From the NCBI RefSeq assembly GCF_026341275.1, contig NZ_JAIFZO010000002.1, positions 2,829,264 through 2,893,263 on the forward strand: DNA of 64,000 nt. The letters run 5' to 3'. A model generated the notes under the pieces. It made no database searches and was not told where the DNA came from. It was given only the letters and a program-made list of their open reading frames with translations. The translations under genes were made by a program, and so were the position numbers. Below, in pieces: positions 35,017 to 44,060 of the stretch; within the stretch, counting starts at the first letter, position 1, and each line of letters begins with the position of its first letter. The DNA is from Streptomyces ortus. Lineage in GTDB: Bacteria; Actinomycetota; Actinomycetes; Streptomycetales; Streptomycetaceae.

Positions 35017-36924
35017 ATGGCCACGCGCCACGACATCCGCAACGTCGCCATCGTCGCCCACGTCGACCACGGCAAGACCACCCTGGTCGACGCCATGCTC
35101 AAGCAGGCCGGTGCCTTCGCCGCGCACGCCGCCGAGTCGCTCGACGACCGCATGATGGACTCGAACGACCTGGAACGTGAGAAGGGCATCACGATCCTGG
35201 CCAAGAACACGGCGGTGAAGTACCACCCGAAGGATGGCGGCGACGTCATCACCATCAACATCATCGACACCCCCGGCCACGCCGACTTCGGTGGTGAGGT
35301 CGAGCGCGGTCTGTCGATGGTGGACGCGGTCGTCCTCCTGGTCGACGCCTCCGAGGGCCCGCTGCCCCAGACCCGCTTCGTGCTGCGCAAGGCGCTGCAG
35401 GCCCGCCTGCCCGTCATCCTGTGCATCAACAAGACGGACCGCCCCGACTCGCGTATCGACGAGGTCGTGAACGAGGCGTACGACCTCTTCCTCGACCTGG
35501 ACGCCGACGAGGAGCAGATCGAGTTCCCGATCGTCTACGCCTGCGCCCGTGACGGCGTGGCCTCGCTGACCAAGCCGGAGAACGGCACGGTCCCGGCCGA
35601 CAGCGACAGCCTGGAGCCGTTCTTCTCCACGATCCTGTCGCACGTCCCGGCCCCGTCCTACGACGAGGAGGCCCCGCTCCAGGCGCACGTCACCAACCTG
35701 GACGCGGACAACTTCCTGGGCCGTATCGCGCTGCTGCGCGTCGAGCAGGGTGAGCTGCGCAAGGGTCAGACGGTCACGTGGATCAAGCGTGACGGCACCA
35801 TGTCGAACGTCCGCATCACCGAGCTGCTGATGACCGAGGCGCTCACCCGCAAGCCCGCCGAGAAGGCGGGCCCCGGTGACATCTGCGCCGTCGCCGGTAT
35901 CCCGGACATCATGATCGGCGAGACCCTGGCCGACCCCGAGAACCCGATCGCGCTGCCGCTCATCACGGTGGACGAGCCGGCCATCTCGATGACCATCGGT
36001 ACGAACACCTCCCCGATGGTCGGCCGCGGCGCGACCGGCAAGGGTGCGGACGCCAAGGCCGTGGTCAAGGACCGCAAGGTCACCGCCCGGCAGGTCAAGG
36101 ACCGCCTGGACCGCGAGCTGATCGGTAACGTCTCGCTGCGGGTCCTGGACACCGAGCGCCCCGACGCCTGGGAGGTGCAGGGCCGCGGTGAGCTGGCGCT
36201 GGCCATCCTGGTCGAGCAGATGCGCCGTGAGGGCTTCGAGCTGACCATCGGCAAGCCGCAGGTGGTCACGCAGGTCATCGACGGCAAGGTGCACGAGCCG
36301 GTCGAGCGCATGACGATCGACGTGCCCGAGGAGCACATGGGCGCGGTCACGCAGCTCATGGGCGTCCGCAAGGGCCGCATGGACAACATGTCGAACCACG
36401 GCTCGGGCTGGGTCCGGCTGGAGTTCGTCGTGCCGTCCCGCGGCCTCATCGGCTTCCGTACGGAGTTCCTGACGGGGACGCGCGGCACGGGTATCGCCCA
36501 CTCGATCCACGAGGGCCACGAGCCGTGGTTCGGCACGCTGACGACCCGTAACAACGGTTCGCTGGTCGCCGACCGCTCCGGCGCCGTCACCGCGTTCGCG
36601 ATGACGAACCTCCAGGAGCGGGGTGTGCTCTTCACCGAGCCCGGCACCGAGGTGTACGAGGGCATGATCGTCGGTGAGAACTCGCGCGCCGACGACATGG
36701 ACGTGAACATCACCAAGGAGAAGAAGCTCACCAACATGCGGTCGGCCGCGGCCGACTCCTTCGAGGCGATCGTCCCGCCGCGCAAGCTCTCGCTGGAGCA
36801 GTCGCTGGAGTTCTGCCGCGACGACGAGTGCGTCGAGGTGACCCCGGAGGCCGTGCGCATCCGCAAGGTCAACCTGGACGCCCGTGAGCGCGGTCGCGCC
36901 GCGAGCCGCGCCAAGCACGGCTGA
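35017..36924 (+). CDS. typA: ribosome-associated translational GTPase TypA/BipA
   Basis: A 635-residue translation-factor GTPase. G1 A-H-V-D-H-G-K-T-T, G2 region with E-R-E-K-G-I-T-I, G3 D-T-P-G-H-A-D-F-G and G4 N-K-T-D. EF-G-like domains III and V and the BipA-specific C-terminal domain (R-A-A-A-A-D-S-F-E-A-I, L-E-Q-S-L-E-F) follow. BipA helps 50S assembly and stress adaptation. ATG 35017 with GGGAGAA upstream gives the family N-terminus; 30 extra residues from an upstream ATG are not conserved-looking. Confidence 0.97.
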   Translation: MATRHDIRNVAIVAHVDHGKTTLVDAMLKQAGAFAAHAAESLDDRMMDSNDLEREKGITILAKNTAVKYHPKDGGDVITINIIDTPGHADFGGEVERGLSMVDAVVLLVDASEGPLPQTRFVLRKALQARLPVILCINKTDRPDSRIDEVVNEAYDLFLDLDADEEQIEFPIVYACARDGVASLTKPENGTVPADSDSLEPFFSTILSHVPAPSYDEEAPLQAHVTNLDADNFLGRIALLRVEQGELRKGQTVTWIKRDGTMSNVRITELLMTEALTRKPAEKAGPGDICAVAGIPDIMIGETLADPENPIALPLITVDEPAISMTIGTNTSPMVGRGATGKGADAKAVVKDRKVTARQVKDRLDRELIGNVSLRVLDTERPDAWEVQGRGELALAILVEQMRREGFELTIGKPQVVTQVIDGKVHEPVERMTIDVPEEHMGAVTQLMGVRKGRMDNMSNHGSGWVRLEFVVPSRGLIGFRTEFLTGTRGTGIAHSIHEGHEPWFGTLTTRNNGSLVADRSGAVTAFAMTNLQERGVLFTEPGTEVYEGMIVGENSRADDMDVNITKEKKLTNMRSAAADSFEAIVPPRKLSLEQSLEFCRDDECVEVTPEAVRIRKVNLDARERGRAASRAKHG

Positions 36925-36961
36925 GCCTGCCTCGTCCGGGCCCCTGAGGGCCTTCTGAAGT

Positions 36962-36992
36962 GCCCGGTCCTCCGCACGGCGGGGGGCCGGGC
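36962..36992 (+). terminator. intrinsic terminator after typA
   Basis: A 14-bp stem (36962-36975 with 36979-36992, two G-U pairs) with a 3-base loop, 38 bases after the typA stop. It separates typA from the bldK operon. Confidence 0.8.
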
Positions 36993-37329
36993 CTTCGGCG
37001 TACGCGCATGCCGGAAAAACGGCTCAGTTCGGACAACGGCGGAAAGGATGCGGCGGCGTTCGCATATCGGTCAATGCCCAATCAAGTTTCGGACACGTAA
37101 ACGAAATTTTCGTAGTAGATGACCGATTCGCCGGAAAGTCGTCTCAGCTGTCAAGCGCGTGCAGGTGTCATTCTCTGCAATTTTTGCTCAAAATTTCGAC
37201 GGTAGGGAGATCCCTATGTCTTCCGCCCTTGACGCGCGTTGACCCACTTGGTGAAAGTTCCCTGAAACCACAGAACCTGCCGGTATCTGTGCTGCGCTCA
37301 ACTCTCCATCCCCCGGGGGACGAACAAAG
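36993..37329. promoter_or_regulatory. AT-rich bldK promoter region with palindrome
   Basis: This 337-base leader is markedly AT-richer than its surroundings between 37075 and 37260. ACGAAATTTTCGT (37101-37113) is a perfect odd palindrome. A second AT-rich block, GCAATTTTTGCTCAAAATTTC (in two parts around 37179-37199), lies 130-150 bases before bldKA. Promoter elements and regulator sites for the bldK operon are expected here; no coding gene is seen. GGGGGA precedes the ATG at 37330. Confidence 0.6.
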
Positions 37330-38367
37330 ATGACCAGTCCAACCAAGGCCGAGGGCTCCGGGCCGTCGGCTGCCTTGGACCCCGAGCTCGCGTCGAACGC
37401 CGAGCCCGCCGAGGCCGAGCAGCTCGAAGGCCGTTCCCCCGGGCAGCTGATGTGGCACCGCTTCAAGCGAGACCGTACCGGAGTCATCTCCGCGTGCGTG
37501 GTGATTTTTTTCTTCGCGGTCGCCGCCCTCGCCCCGGTCATCTCGTCCCTGTACGGCAAGGACCCCTACACGCTGTACGCGCAGGAGCCCGAGTACCCCT
37601 TCCTGCTCGACGACTTCGCCATGCCCACCGGCTCCTTCGGGGGCATGTCCAGTGACTTCTGGTTCGGTGTCGAGCCCAAGCTGGGCCGCGATGTGTTCAC
37701 CATGCTGCTGTACGGCATGCGCACCTCGCTCTACATGGCCGTGCTCGTCACGGTGTTCAGCGTGCTCACGGGTGTCGTCCTCGGGATGATCAGCGGCTAC
37801 TTCGGCGGCAAGGTCGACTACTGGCTGGGCCGCGTCACCGACTTCTTCCTGGCCTTCCCGCAGCAGCTGTTCTTCATCGCCTTCATGCCCGTGGTCACCG
37901 CGATGTTCGTCTCCCCGACGGACGAGACCCCCACCTATCTGCGTGCGGTGGCGATCATCCTGGTGATGTGGTTCCTCGGCTGGATGGGCATGGCCCGTCT
38001 GGTGCGCAGCTCCGTGCTCTCCCTGCGGGAGCGGGAGTTCGTGGAGGCGGCGAAGGTCTCGGGCGCCTCTCCGACGCGTATCGTGCGCAAGGAGATCCTG
38101 CCGAACATCGTCACGCCGATCCTGGTGCAGGGCACGTACATGCTGCCCAGCGCGATCCTCTCGATCGCGTTCCTCAGCTACGTCGGTGTCGGCTTCGTCG
38201 AGCCGACACCGGACTGGGGCCGGATGTTCGCCATCGGCGCCGGGATCTACGAGCAGGACCCGATGTTCATGTTCTTCCCGGGCATCGCGATGGTGATCTT
38301 CGTGCTCGCCTTCAATCTTCTCGGCGACTCCGTCCGGGACGCATTCGACCCCAAGACCGGACGTTGA
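37330..38367 (+). CDS. bldKA: oligopeptide ABC transporter permease BldKA
   Basis: A 345-residue OppC-type permease. A long N-terminal cytoplasmic stretch (about 45 residues) precedes the first helix, and about six segments follow. The coupling-helix EAA-type loop reads V-E-A-A-K-V-S-G-A-S. The gene begins a five-gene run (permease, lipoprotein, permease, two ATPases) in the same order as S. coelicolor bldK, which imports an extracellular signal needed for aerial growth and has been linked to siderophore use. Symbol given from order and context. Confidence 0.92.
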   Translation: MTSPTKAEGSGPSAALDPELASNAEPAEAEQLEGRSPGQLMWHRFKRDRTGVISACVVIFFFAVAALAPVISSLYGKDPYTLYAQEPEYPFLLDDFAMPTGSFGGMSSDFWFGVEPKLGRDVFTMLLYGMRTSLYMAVLVTVFSVLTGVVLGMISGYFGGKVDYWLGRVTDFFLAFPQQLFFIAFMPVVTAMFVSPTDETPTYLRAVAIILVMWFLGWMGMARLVRSSVLSLREREFVEAAKVSGASPTRIVRKEILPNIVTPILVQGTYMLPSAILSIAFLSYVGVGFVEPTPDWGRMFAIGAGIYEQDPMFMFFPGIAMVIFVLAFNLLGDSVRDAFDPKTGR

Positions 38368-38467
38368 ACGTCCATTGGTGGTGGGGGGGCTGCCACCCCC
38401 GTTCCGGCTCGTCCGGACCGTCAGGCAGCGCTCGTGGACAACTATCGACAGGTAGGTCATCGGCATC

Positions 38468-40270
38468 ATGAACCCGATAAGAATGCGCACCGTCCGTGCG
38501 ATAACCGTCGCCATCGCGGCGGGATCGCTGGCACTGACCGGCTGCAGCGACAGCGGCAAGGACAGCGGCAAGGACGACTCCAAGTCCAAGGAGGACGCCA
38601 AGGCGCAGTCGAAGCCTGTCGCCTACGGCGACGCGCAGGCGTCGAACGGTCCGGCCGAAGCGGTGGCCGGGGCCAAGACCGGTGGCACGATCAACGTCTA
38701 CCAGCAGTCCGACCTGTCCCACATGGACCCGGGCCAGATCTACGTCAGTGACGCCGGCCAGTTCGCCAACCTGATCCACCGCGGTCTGACGAACTTCCAG
38801 GAGGACGAGAAGGGCAACCTGACCGTCGTCGGAGACATCGCCACCGACTCCGGCAAGTCGTCCGAGGGCGGCAAGACCTGGACGTACACCCTGAAGGACG
38901 ACGTCAAGGACGAGGACGGCAACGTCATCACGTCCAAGGACGTCCGGCACACCATCGAGCGGCAGTACTCGAAGGTGATCTTCGACGGTCCGACGTACGT
39001 CCAGACCTGGCTCTCCGGCTCCGACTACCGCAAGGCGCTGCCCGACGGCCCGTACAAGGGCAAGCACCTGCCGGACTCGGTCCTGGAGACCCCGGACGAC
39101 AAAACGGTCGTCTTCCACTTCAAGACCGCCCAGCCGGACCTCCCGCAGGCCCTGGCCATGGCCGGCTACGCCATCGTGCCCGAGAAGCAGGACACGAAGG
39201 AGAAGTACGACAAGGCCCCCGCCTCCCTCGGCCCGTACAAGATCGCCGAGTACAAGGCCGGCAAGTCCCTCAAGCTGGTCAAGAACGACCAGTGGGACGA
39301 GAAGACGGACTCGGTGCGCCACCAGTACGTCGACGGCTACAACTTCACCAACACCATCGACCAGGCCAGCCAGACCAAGCGTCTGATCGCCGACAAGGGC
39401 GAGGCCCAGAACGCCATCCAGTTCACCGACTCGGTGGACCCGGCGCAGCTGTCGACGGTCATCGGCAACGCCGACGCGAAGAAGCGCACCATCCAGGGTT
39501 ACCAGGTCTACGTCTGGGCCCTGAGCTTCAACCTCGACAGCGCCAAGATGAAGGACAAGAAGATCCGGGACGCGATCACCTACGCGATCCCGAACCAGTC
39601 CATGGTGCAGGCGGACGGCGGCCGGTACGGCGGTGAGGTCGCGGGTGGTCTGCTGGCCCCGACCCTGCCCGGCTTCGACCCGAAGTACGACCCGTTCGGC
39701 AAGCTGAAGAAGCCCAACGGCGACCCGGCGAAGGCCAAGGAGCTCCTGAAGGAGGCGGGCTTCAAGCAGGGCACCAAGCTCAGCTACGCCTACTCCAACA
39801 CCCCCCGCGGCCAGGCCCAGATGGTCATCATCAAGGACGCGCTGAACAAGCTCGGCTTCGATGTCCAGGCCAAGGAGATCGACCGCGCGACCTTCTACGA
39901 GCAGGTCGGCAAGCTCAAGAACCCGTACGACCTGTACATGACCGGCTGGGGCCAGGACTGGCCGTCGCCGTCCACGGTCATCACGCCCGTCTACGACGGT
40001 GACCTGGTCGCCGACGGTGCCCCGAACTACTCGCACATCGACGACCCGAAGGTCAACGCCCTCATCAAGAAGGCCGTGACCGAGCAGCCCGAGCAGGCCG
40101 CCAAGACCTGGGAAGAGGCCCACCACCGCATCGTGGAGGACACCAACCCCAGCGCCCCGGTCTACTACTCGAAGCAGATGCAGCTCTTCGGTTCGAACAT
40201 CGGTGGCGCCCGCTTCAGCACGGAGTCGAGCTACATCGACATCAACGACCTGTTCCTGAAGAAGCCGTAA
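38468..40270 (+). CDS. bldKB: BldK substrate-binding lipoprotein BldKB
   Basis: A 600-residue SBP_bac_5 (OppA-like) lipoprotein. The lipobox is L-A-L-T-G-C with Cys26, followed by a Lys/Asp/Ser-rich linker (D-S-G-K-D-S-G-K-D-D). The ligand domain starts at G-G-T-I-N-V-Y-Q-Q-S and contains R-D-A-I-T-Y-A-I typical of peptide-binding proteins. It sits on the outer face of the membrane and hands ligand to BldKA/BldKC. ATG 38468 follows a 100-base gap after bldKA containing a small G/C hairpin; a strong hairpin follows the stop. Confidence 0.93.
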   Translation: MNPIRMRTVRAITVAIAAGSLALTGCSDSGKDSGKDDSKSKEDAKAQSKPVAYGDAQASNGPAEAVAGAKTGGTINVYQQSDLSHMDPGQIYVSDAGQFANLIHRGLTNFQEDEKGNLTVVGDIATDSGKSSEGGKTWTYTLKDDVKDEDGNVITSKDVRHTIERQYSKVIFDGPTYVQTWLSGSDYRKALPDGPYKGKHLPDSVLETPDDKTVVFHFKTAQPDLPQALAMAGYAIVPEKQDTKEKYDKAPASLGPYKIAEYKAGKSLKLVKNDQWDEKTDSVRHQYVDGYNFTNTIDQASQTKRLIADKGEAQNAIQFTDSVDPAQLSTVIGNADAKKRTIQGYQVYVWALSFNLDSAKMKDKKIRDAITYAIPNQSMVQADGGRYGGEVAGGLLAPTLPGFDPKYDPFGKLKKPNGDPAKAKELLKEAGFKQGTKLSYAYSNTPRGQAQMVIIKDALNKLGFDVQAKEIDRATFYEQVGKLKNPYDLYMTGWGQDWPSPSTVITPVYDGDLVADGAPNYSHIDDPKVNALIKKAVTEQPEQAAKTWEEAHHRIVEDTNPSAPVYYSKQMQLFGSNIGGARFSTESSYIDINDLFLKKP

Positions 40271-40288
40271 CACCCATGATCGGCTGAT

Positions 40289-40326
40289 CCGCGGGGGTGT
40301 GCGCCAGGCGGAGCGCACCCCCGCGG
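40289..40326 (+). terminator. intercistronic hairpin between bldKB and bldKC
   Basis: A 14-bp stem (40289-40302 with 40313-40326, one G-U pair) and a 10-base loop lie 18 bases after the bldKB stop. Because the downstream genes continue the operon, it more likely gives partial termination or protects the 5' transcript, raising lipoprotein over permease. Confidence 0.75.
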
Positions 40327-40375
40327 TCGGTATCCCCCTCCTGCCGCCGCGTTTCGAAGAGAGCACCCACCCGCC

Positions 40376-41353
40376 ATGCTTCAGTTCCTCATCCGCAGGC
40401 TGAGCGGCGCCGTCGTGATCATGTTCCTGATCGGCGCCTTCACGTTCTTCCTGTTCTATACGATCCCCCAGGACTTCGCGCAGCTGTCCTGCGGTAAGAA
40501 CTGCTCCCCCGAGAACATCGCGGTCATCCGCGAGAACCTCGGCCTGGACAAGCCCATCACCACCCAGTTCTGGGAATTCATGATGGGCATCGTGTCCGGC
40601 CGGGACTTCCCGCAGGGGCACTGCGCCGCCCCGTGCCTGGGTGTCTCGTTCGACAGCGGCGACTTCGTGTGGGACTCCATCATGGACCGCTTCCCGCTGA
40701 CACTCTCGCTGACCATCGGCGGCCTGGTGATCTTCCTGATCTTCGGCCTCGGTACGGGTCTGATGGCGGCCTGGAAGCGCGGAACCGCCCTCGACAAGGT
40801 GGTCAGCGGCTCCTCGATGGTGCTCAGCTCGTTCCAGATCTACTTCCTGGGCCCCATCGTCCTCAGCCTCCTCGTCTACAACACCGGCTGGCTGGAGAGT
40901 CCCAAGTACGTGTCCTTCACGGACAACCCGGGCAGCTGGTTCATGGGCATGCTGATCCCCTGGGCCGTGATGGCCACCATCTTCACCGCCCAGTACACCC
41001 GTATGGCACGCTCGACGATGATCGAGCAGCTCCAGGAGGAGCACGTCAGGACCGCGCGGGCCAAGGGCATGCGGCAGAGCTACGTCTTCTTCCGCTACGC
41101 CTGGCGCGGTTCGCTCATCCCGATCGTCACGATCATCGGCATGGACCTCAGCGCGCTCCTGTCGGGCGCCGTGGTCACGGAGTTCACCTTCGACCTCGCC
41201 GGTATCGGGCGTCTCGCGGTCGAGGGCTCGCTGACCAAGGACCTTCCGCTGACGATGGGCGTCATGCTGTTCGGCGCCTTCTTCATCCTGATCCTGAACA
41301 TCGTCGTGGACCTCGCCTACGCCTACATCGACCCGCGCGTGCGCCTCGCCTAG
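40376..41353 (+). CDS. bldKC: oligopeptide ABC transporter permease BldKC
   Basis: A 325-residue OppB-type permease: starts M-L-Q-F-L-I-R-R-L, has six hydrophobic segments and a large first periplasmic loop with cysteines (C-G-K-N-C, C-A-A-P-C). The coupling loop reads H-V-R-T-A-R-A-K-G-M. The ATG follows GAAGAGAG-type purines. It pairs with BldKA to form the channel. Stop TAG is part of the bldKD ribosome binding site region, so the two are closely coupled (10 bases apart). Confidence 0.93.
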   Translation: MLQFLIRRLSGAVVIMFLIGAFTFFLFYTIPQDFAQLSCGKNCSPENIAVIRENLGLDKPITTQFWEFMMGIVSGRDFPQGHCAAPCLGVSFDSGDFVWDSIMDRFPLTLSLTIGGLVIFLIFGLGTGLMAAWKRGTALDKVVSGSSMVLSSFQIYFLGPIVLSLLVYNTGWLESPKYVSFTDNPGSWFMGMLIPWAVMATIFTAQYTRMARSTMIEQLQEEHVRTARAKGMRQSYVFFRYAWRGSLIPIVTIIGMDLSALLSGAVVTEFTFDLAGIGRLAVEGSLTKDLPLTMGVMLFGAFFILILNIVVDLAYAYIDPRVRLA

Positions 41354-41363
41354 GAGAAATACC

Positions 41364-42425
41364 GTGACCACACTGACCAAGACCGAAGGCGAGAGGGCCC
41401 CGAGCGGGCCGGAGGCCTTCCTCTCGGTCCGCGACCTGCGGGTGCGGTTCTCCACCGAGGACGGCATCGTGAAGGCCGTCGACGGGCTCTCCTTCGACGT
41501 CGAGCGGGGCAAGACGCTCGGCATCGTGGGGGAGTCGGGTTCGGGCAAGTCCGTCACCAACCTGACCGTCCTCGGACTGCACAACCCCAAGACCGCCACC
41601 GTCGAGGGCGAGATCGTCCTGGACGGCAAGGAACTGGTCACCGCGACCGAGAAGGAGATGGAGAAGCTCCGCGGCAACAAGGTCGCGATGATCTTCCAGG
41701 ACCCGCTGACCGCGCTCTCGCCTTACTACACGGTGGGCCGGCAGATCGCGGAGCCCTTCATGAAGCACACCGGCGCCTCCAAGAAGGAGGCGAAGCTGCG
41801 CGCCATCGAGATGCTCGACAAGGTCGGCATCCCGCAGCCCGCGATGCGCTTCGAGGACTACCCGCACCAGTTCTCCGGCGGTATGCGCCAGCGCGCGATG
41901 ATCGCGATGTCGCTGATCTGCAACCCGGACCTGCTGATCGCGGACGAGCCGACCACGGCCCTGGACGTGACCGTGCAGGCCCAGATCCTGGACCTGCTCA
42001 AGGACCTCCAGCAGGAGTTCGGCTCGGCGATCATCTTCATCACCCACGACCTCGGCGTCATCTCCAAGATGGCCGACGACCTGCTGGTGATGTACTCGGG
42101 CCGGGCCGTGGAACGCGGCAGCGTGCGCGAGGTGCTGCGCGCCCCGCAGCACCCGTACACCTGGGGCCTGCTGAGTTCCATGCCGCGACTCGGCGGTGAC
42201 ACGGCGCAGGCGCTCACCCCGATCCCGGGGTCCCCGCCCAGCCTGCTGAACCCGCCGTCGGGCTGCCCGTTCCACCCCCGGTGCGGCTTCACGTCCGAGG
42301 TCGGCGGCAACCGCTGCTCCGGCGAGCGGCCGGAGCTGCCCGCGGGCCGCGGCGCCGCCTGTCACCTGGACGACGCGCAGAAGTCCACCTTTTTCATCGA
42401 ACAGATCAAGCCCCGGCTGGGCTAG
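41364..42425 (+). CDS. bldKD: oligopeptide ABC transporter ATP-binding protein BldKD
   Basis: A 353-residue OppD-type ATPase. Walker A G-E-S-G-S-G-K-S, Q-loop F-Q-D-P, signature F-S-G-G-M-R-Q-R, Walker B L-L-I-A-D-E-P-T and H-loop T-H-D. The C-terminal oligopeptide-transporter extension contains the Cys pattern C-P-F-H-P-R-C ... C ... C-H-L that is common in OppD/DppD proteins and may bind an Fe-S cluster. GTG 41364 with TAGGAG just upstream. Confidence 0.94.
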   Translation: MTTLTKTEGERAPSGPEAFLSVRDLRVRFSTEDGIVKAVDGLSFDVERGKTLGIVGESGSGKSVTNLTVLGLHNPKTATVEGEIVLDGKELVTATEKEMEKLRGNKVAMIFQDPLTALSPYYTVGRQIAEPFMKHTGASKKEAKLRAIEMLDKVGIPQPAMRFEDYPHQFSGGMRQRAMIAMSLICNPDLLIADEPTTALDVTVQAQILDLLKDLQQEFGSAIIFITHDLGVISKMADDLLVMYSGRAVERGSVREVLRAPQHPYTWGLLSSMPRLGGDTAQALTPIPGSPPSLLNPPSGCPFHPRCGFTSEVGGNRCSGERPELPAGRGAACHLDDAQKSTFFIEQIKPRLG

Positions 42426-42437
42426 GGAGAACGACTC

Positions 42438-43550
42438 ATGAGCGACAAACTCACCCTGCCGAAGCCGCAGGGCCCGGTGGACGGAGCAGCCGAGCCGCTG
42501 CTCTCCGTCGAGGGCCTGACGAAGCACTTCCCGATCTACGGCGGCTTCCCGATCAAGCGCAAGGTCGGAGCCGTGCAGGCCGTCGACGGGGTCGACCTGA
42601 CCGTCGGCGTCGGCGAGAGCGTCGGCCTGGTCGGCGAGTCCGGCTGCGGCAAGTCCACGACCGGCCGGCTCATCACCCGGCTCCTGGAGCCGACGGCGGG
42701 CAAGGTCACGTACGCGGGCCGGGACATCACGCACGCCACGCGCCGGCAGTTGGCGCCCGTACGGTCCGAGATCCAGATGATCTTCCAGGACCCGTACTCC
42801 TCGCTGAACCCGCGGCAGACCGTCGGCTCCATCATCAAGTCGCCGATGGAGGTCAACGGGATCAACCCGAAGGGCGGCATCGAGAACCGCGTCCGTGAGC
42901 TGCTGGAGCTGGTCGGTCTCAACCCCGAGCACTACAACCGCTTCCCGCACGAGTTCTCCGGCGGTCAGCGCCAGCGCATCGGGGTGGCCCGCGCGCTGTC
43001 CCTGAACCCGAAGCTGATCGTGGCGGACGAGCCGGTGTCGGCGCTGGACGTGTCGATCCAGGCGCAGGTCGTGAACCTGCTCCAGAAGGTCCAGGAAGAG
43101 ATGGGCATCGCCTTCCTCTTCATCGCCCACGACCTGGCGATCGTCCGGCACTTCTCGCAGCGCCTCGCGGTGATGTACCTGGGCAAGGTGGTGGAGGTCG
43201 GCGACCGCGACTCCATCTACAACCGGCCGCGTCACCCGTACACGCACGCCCTGTTGTCGGCCGTCCCCGAGGTCGCCCTCGACGACGAGACCGAGGACCG
43301 GGAGCGGATCCGGCTCTCCGGTGACGTGCCCTCGCCGATCCACCCGCCGTCCGGCTGCCGCTTCCGTACGCGCTGCTGGAAGGCGCAGGACAAGTGCGCG
43401 ACGACCGAGCCGCCGCTCGTGCAGATCTCCGGCAACCGCGCCAACCACCTGACGGCCTGCCACTTCCCGGAGGACCCGACGACGGAGGCCCGGAACGAGG
43501 ACATCGTGCTGGACCCGGCGCTGACGGCGCTGGAGAAGGACGGGGAGTAG
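42438..43550 (+). CDS. bldKE: oligopeptide ABC transporter ATP-binding protein BldKE
   Basis: A 370-residue OppF-type ATPase. Walker [10 protein letters not shown], signature F-S-G-G-Q-R-Q-R, Walker B L-I-V-A-D-E-P-V-S and H-loop A-H-D. The C-terminal oligo_HPY-type extension has S-G-C-R-F-R-T-R-C. ATG 42438 follows AGGGAG, 12 bases after bldKD. Together BldKD and BldKE form the heterodimeric motor. A strong terminator ends the operon. Confidence 0.94.
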   Translation: MSDKLTLPKPQGPVDGAAEPLLSVEGLTKHFPIYGGFPIKRKVGAVQAVDGVDLTVGVGESVGLVGESGCGKSTTGRLITRLLEPTAGKVTYAGRDITHATRRQLAPVRSEIQMIFQDPYSSLNPRQTVGSIIKSPMEVNGINPKGGIENRVRELLELVGLNPEHYNRFPHEFSGGQRQRIGVARALSLNPKLIVADEPVSALDVSIQAQVVNLLQKVQEEMGIAFLFIAHDLAIVRHFSQRLAVMYLGKVVEVGDRDSIYNRPRHPYTHALLSAVPEVALDDETEDRERIRLSGDVPSPIHPPSGCRFRTRCWKAQDKCATTEPPLVQISGNRANHLTACHFPEDPTTEARNEDIVLDPALTALEKDGE

Positions 43551-43588
43551 GTACTCGGGGTACTCGGGGGCCGGCCCCCGAACCCCCG

Positions 43589-43646
43589 GTCCTCAAGAGC
43601 CGGACGGGCTGAAAGACATCTTTCAGCCCGTCCGGCTTTTGAGGAC
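43589..43646. terminator. strong terminator of the bldK operon built from a dispersed repeat
   Basis: A 27-bp stem (43589-43615 with 43620-43646, one G-U pair) and a 4-base loop (ACAT). The arms are the GTCCTCAA-GCCGGACGGGCTG family also found at 20981-21247 and 24646-24744. Confidence 0.88.
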
Positions 43647-43681
43647 AGCGCAGTTCAACCCGACCACTCCCGGAGGAACCG

Positions 43682-44056
43682 TTGAACCCCGCCATCCACA
43701 GCATCACGTTCGACTGCACGGGCGACCCGTACGACCTCGGCCTGTTCTGGAGCGAACTGCTGGGCCGGCCGCTGGCCGACGACGACAAGCCGGGTGACCC
43801 GGAGGCGCTGATCGCGGACCCCGACGGAGGTCCGCGGCTGCTCTTCGTCCGGGTCCCGGAGGGCAAGACGGCCAAGAACCGCATCCACTTCGACCTGCGG
43901 CCGACGGGCCGCACGCGGGCCGCGGAGGTCGAGCGGGCGCTCGCGCTCGGCGCGACCCTGATCGCGGACCACACCCGCCCGGACGGCGGCGGCTGGTTCC
44001 TCCTGGCGGACCCGGAGGGGAACGAGTTCTGTGTGGAGCGGGGGGAGTCCGACTGA
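43682..44056 (+). CDS. VOC-superfamily (glyoxalase-like) protein
   Basis: A 124-residue vicinal oxygen chelate protein with paired beta-alpha-beta-beta-beta modules: I-T-F-D-C-T-G-D-P ... L-G-L-F-W-S-E-L-L-G-R-P in the first, and I-H-F-D-L ... W-F-L-L-A-D-P-E-G-N-E-F-C in the second. Family members include glyoxalases and resistance proteins; the second half keeps the E in N-E-F. The function here is unknown. The start is TTG at 43682, supported by GGAGG six bases before. It lies just after the bldK terminator, so it has its own promoter or is read through. Confidence 0.82.
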   Translation: MNPAIHSITFDCTGDPYDLGLFWSELLGRPLADDDKPGDPEALIADPDGGPRLLFVRVPEGKTAKNRIHFDLRPTGRTRAAEVERALALGATLIADHTRPDGGGWFLLADPEGNEFCVERGESD

Positions 44057-44060
44057 CGCG

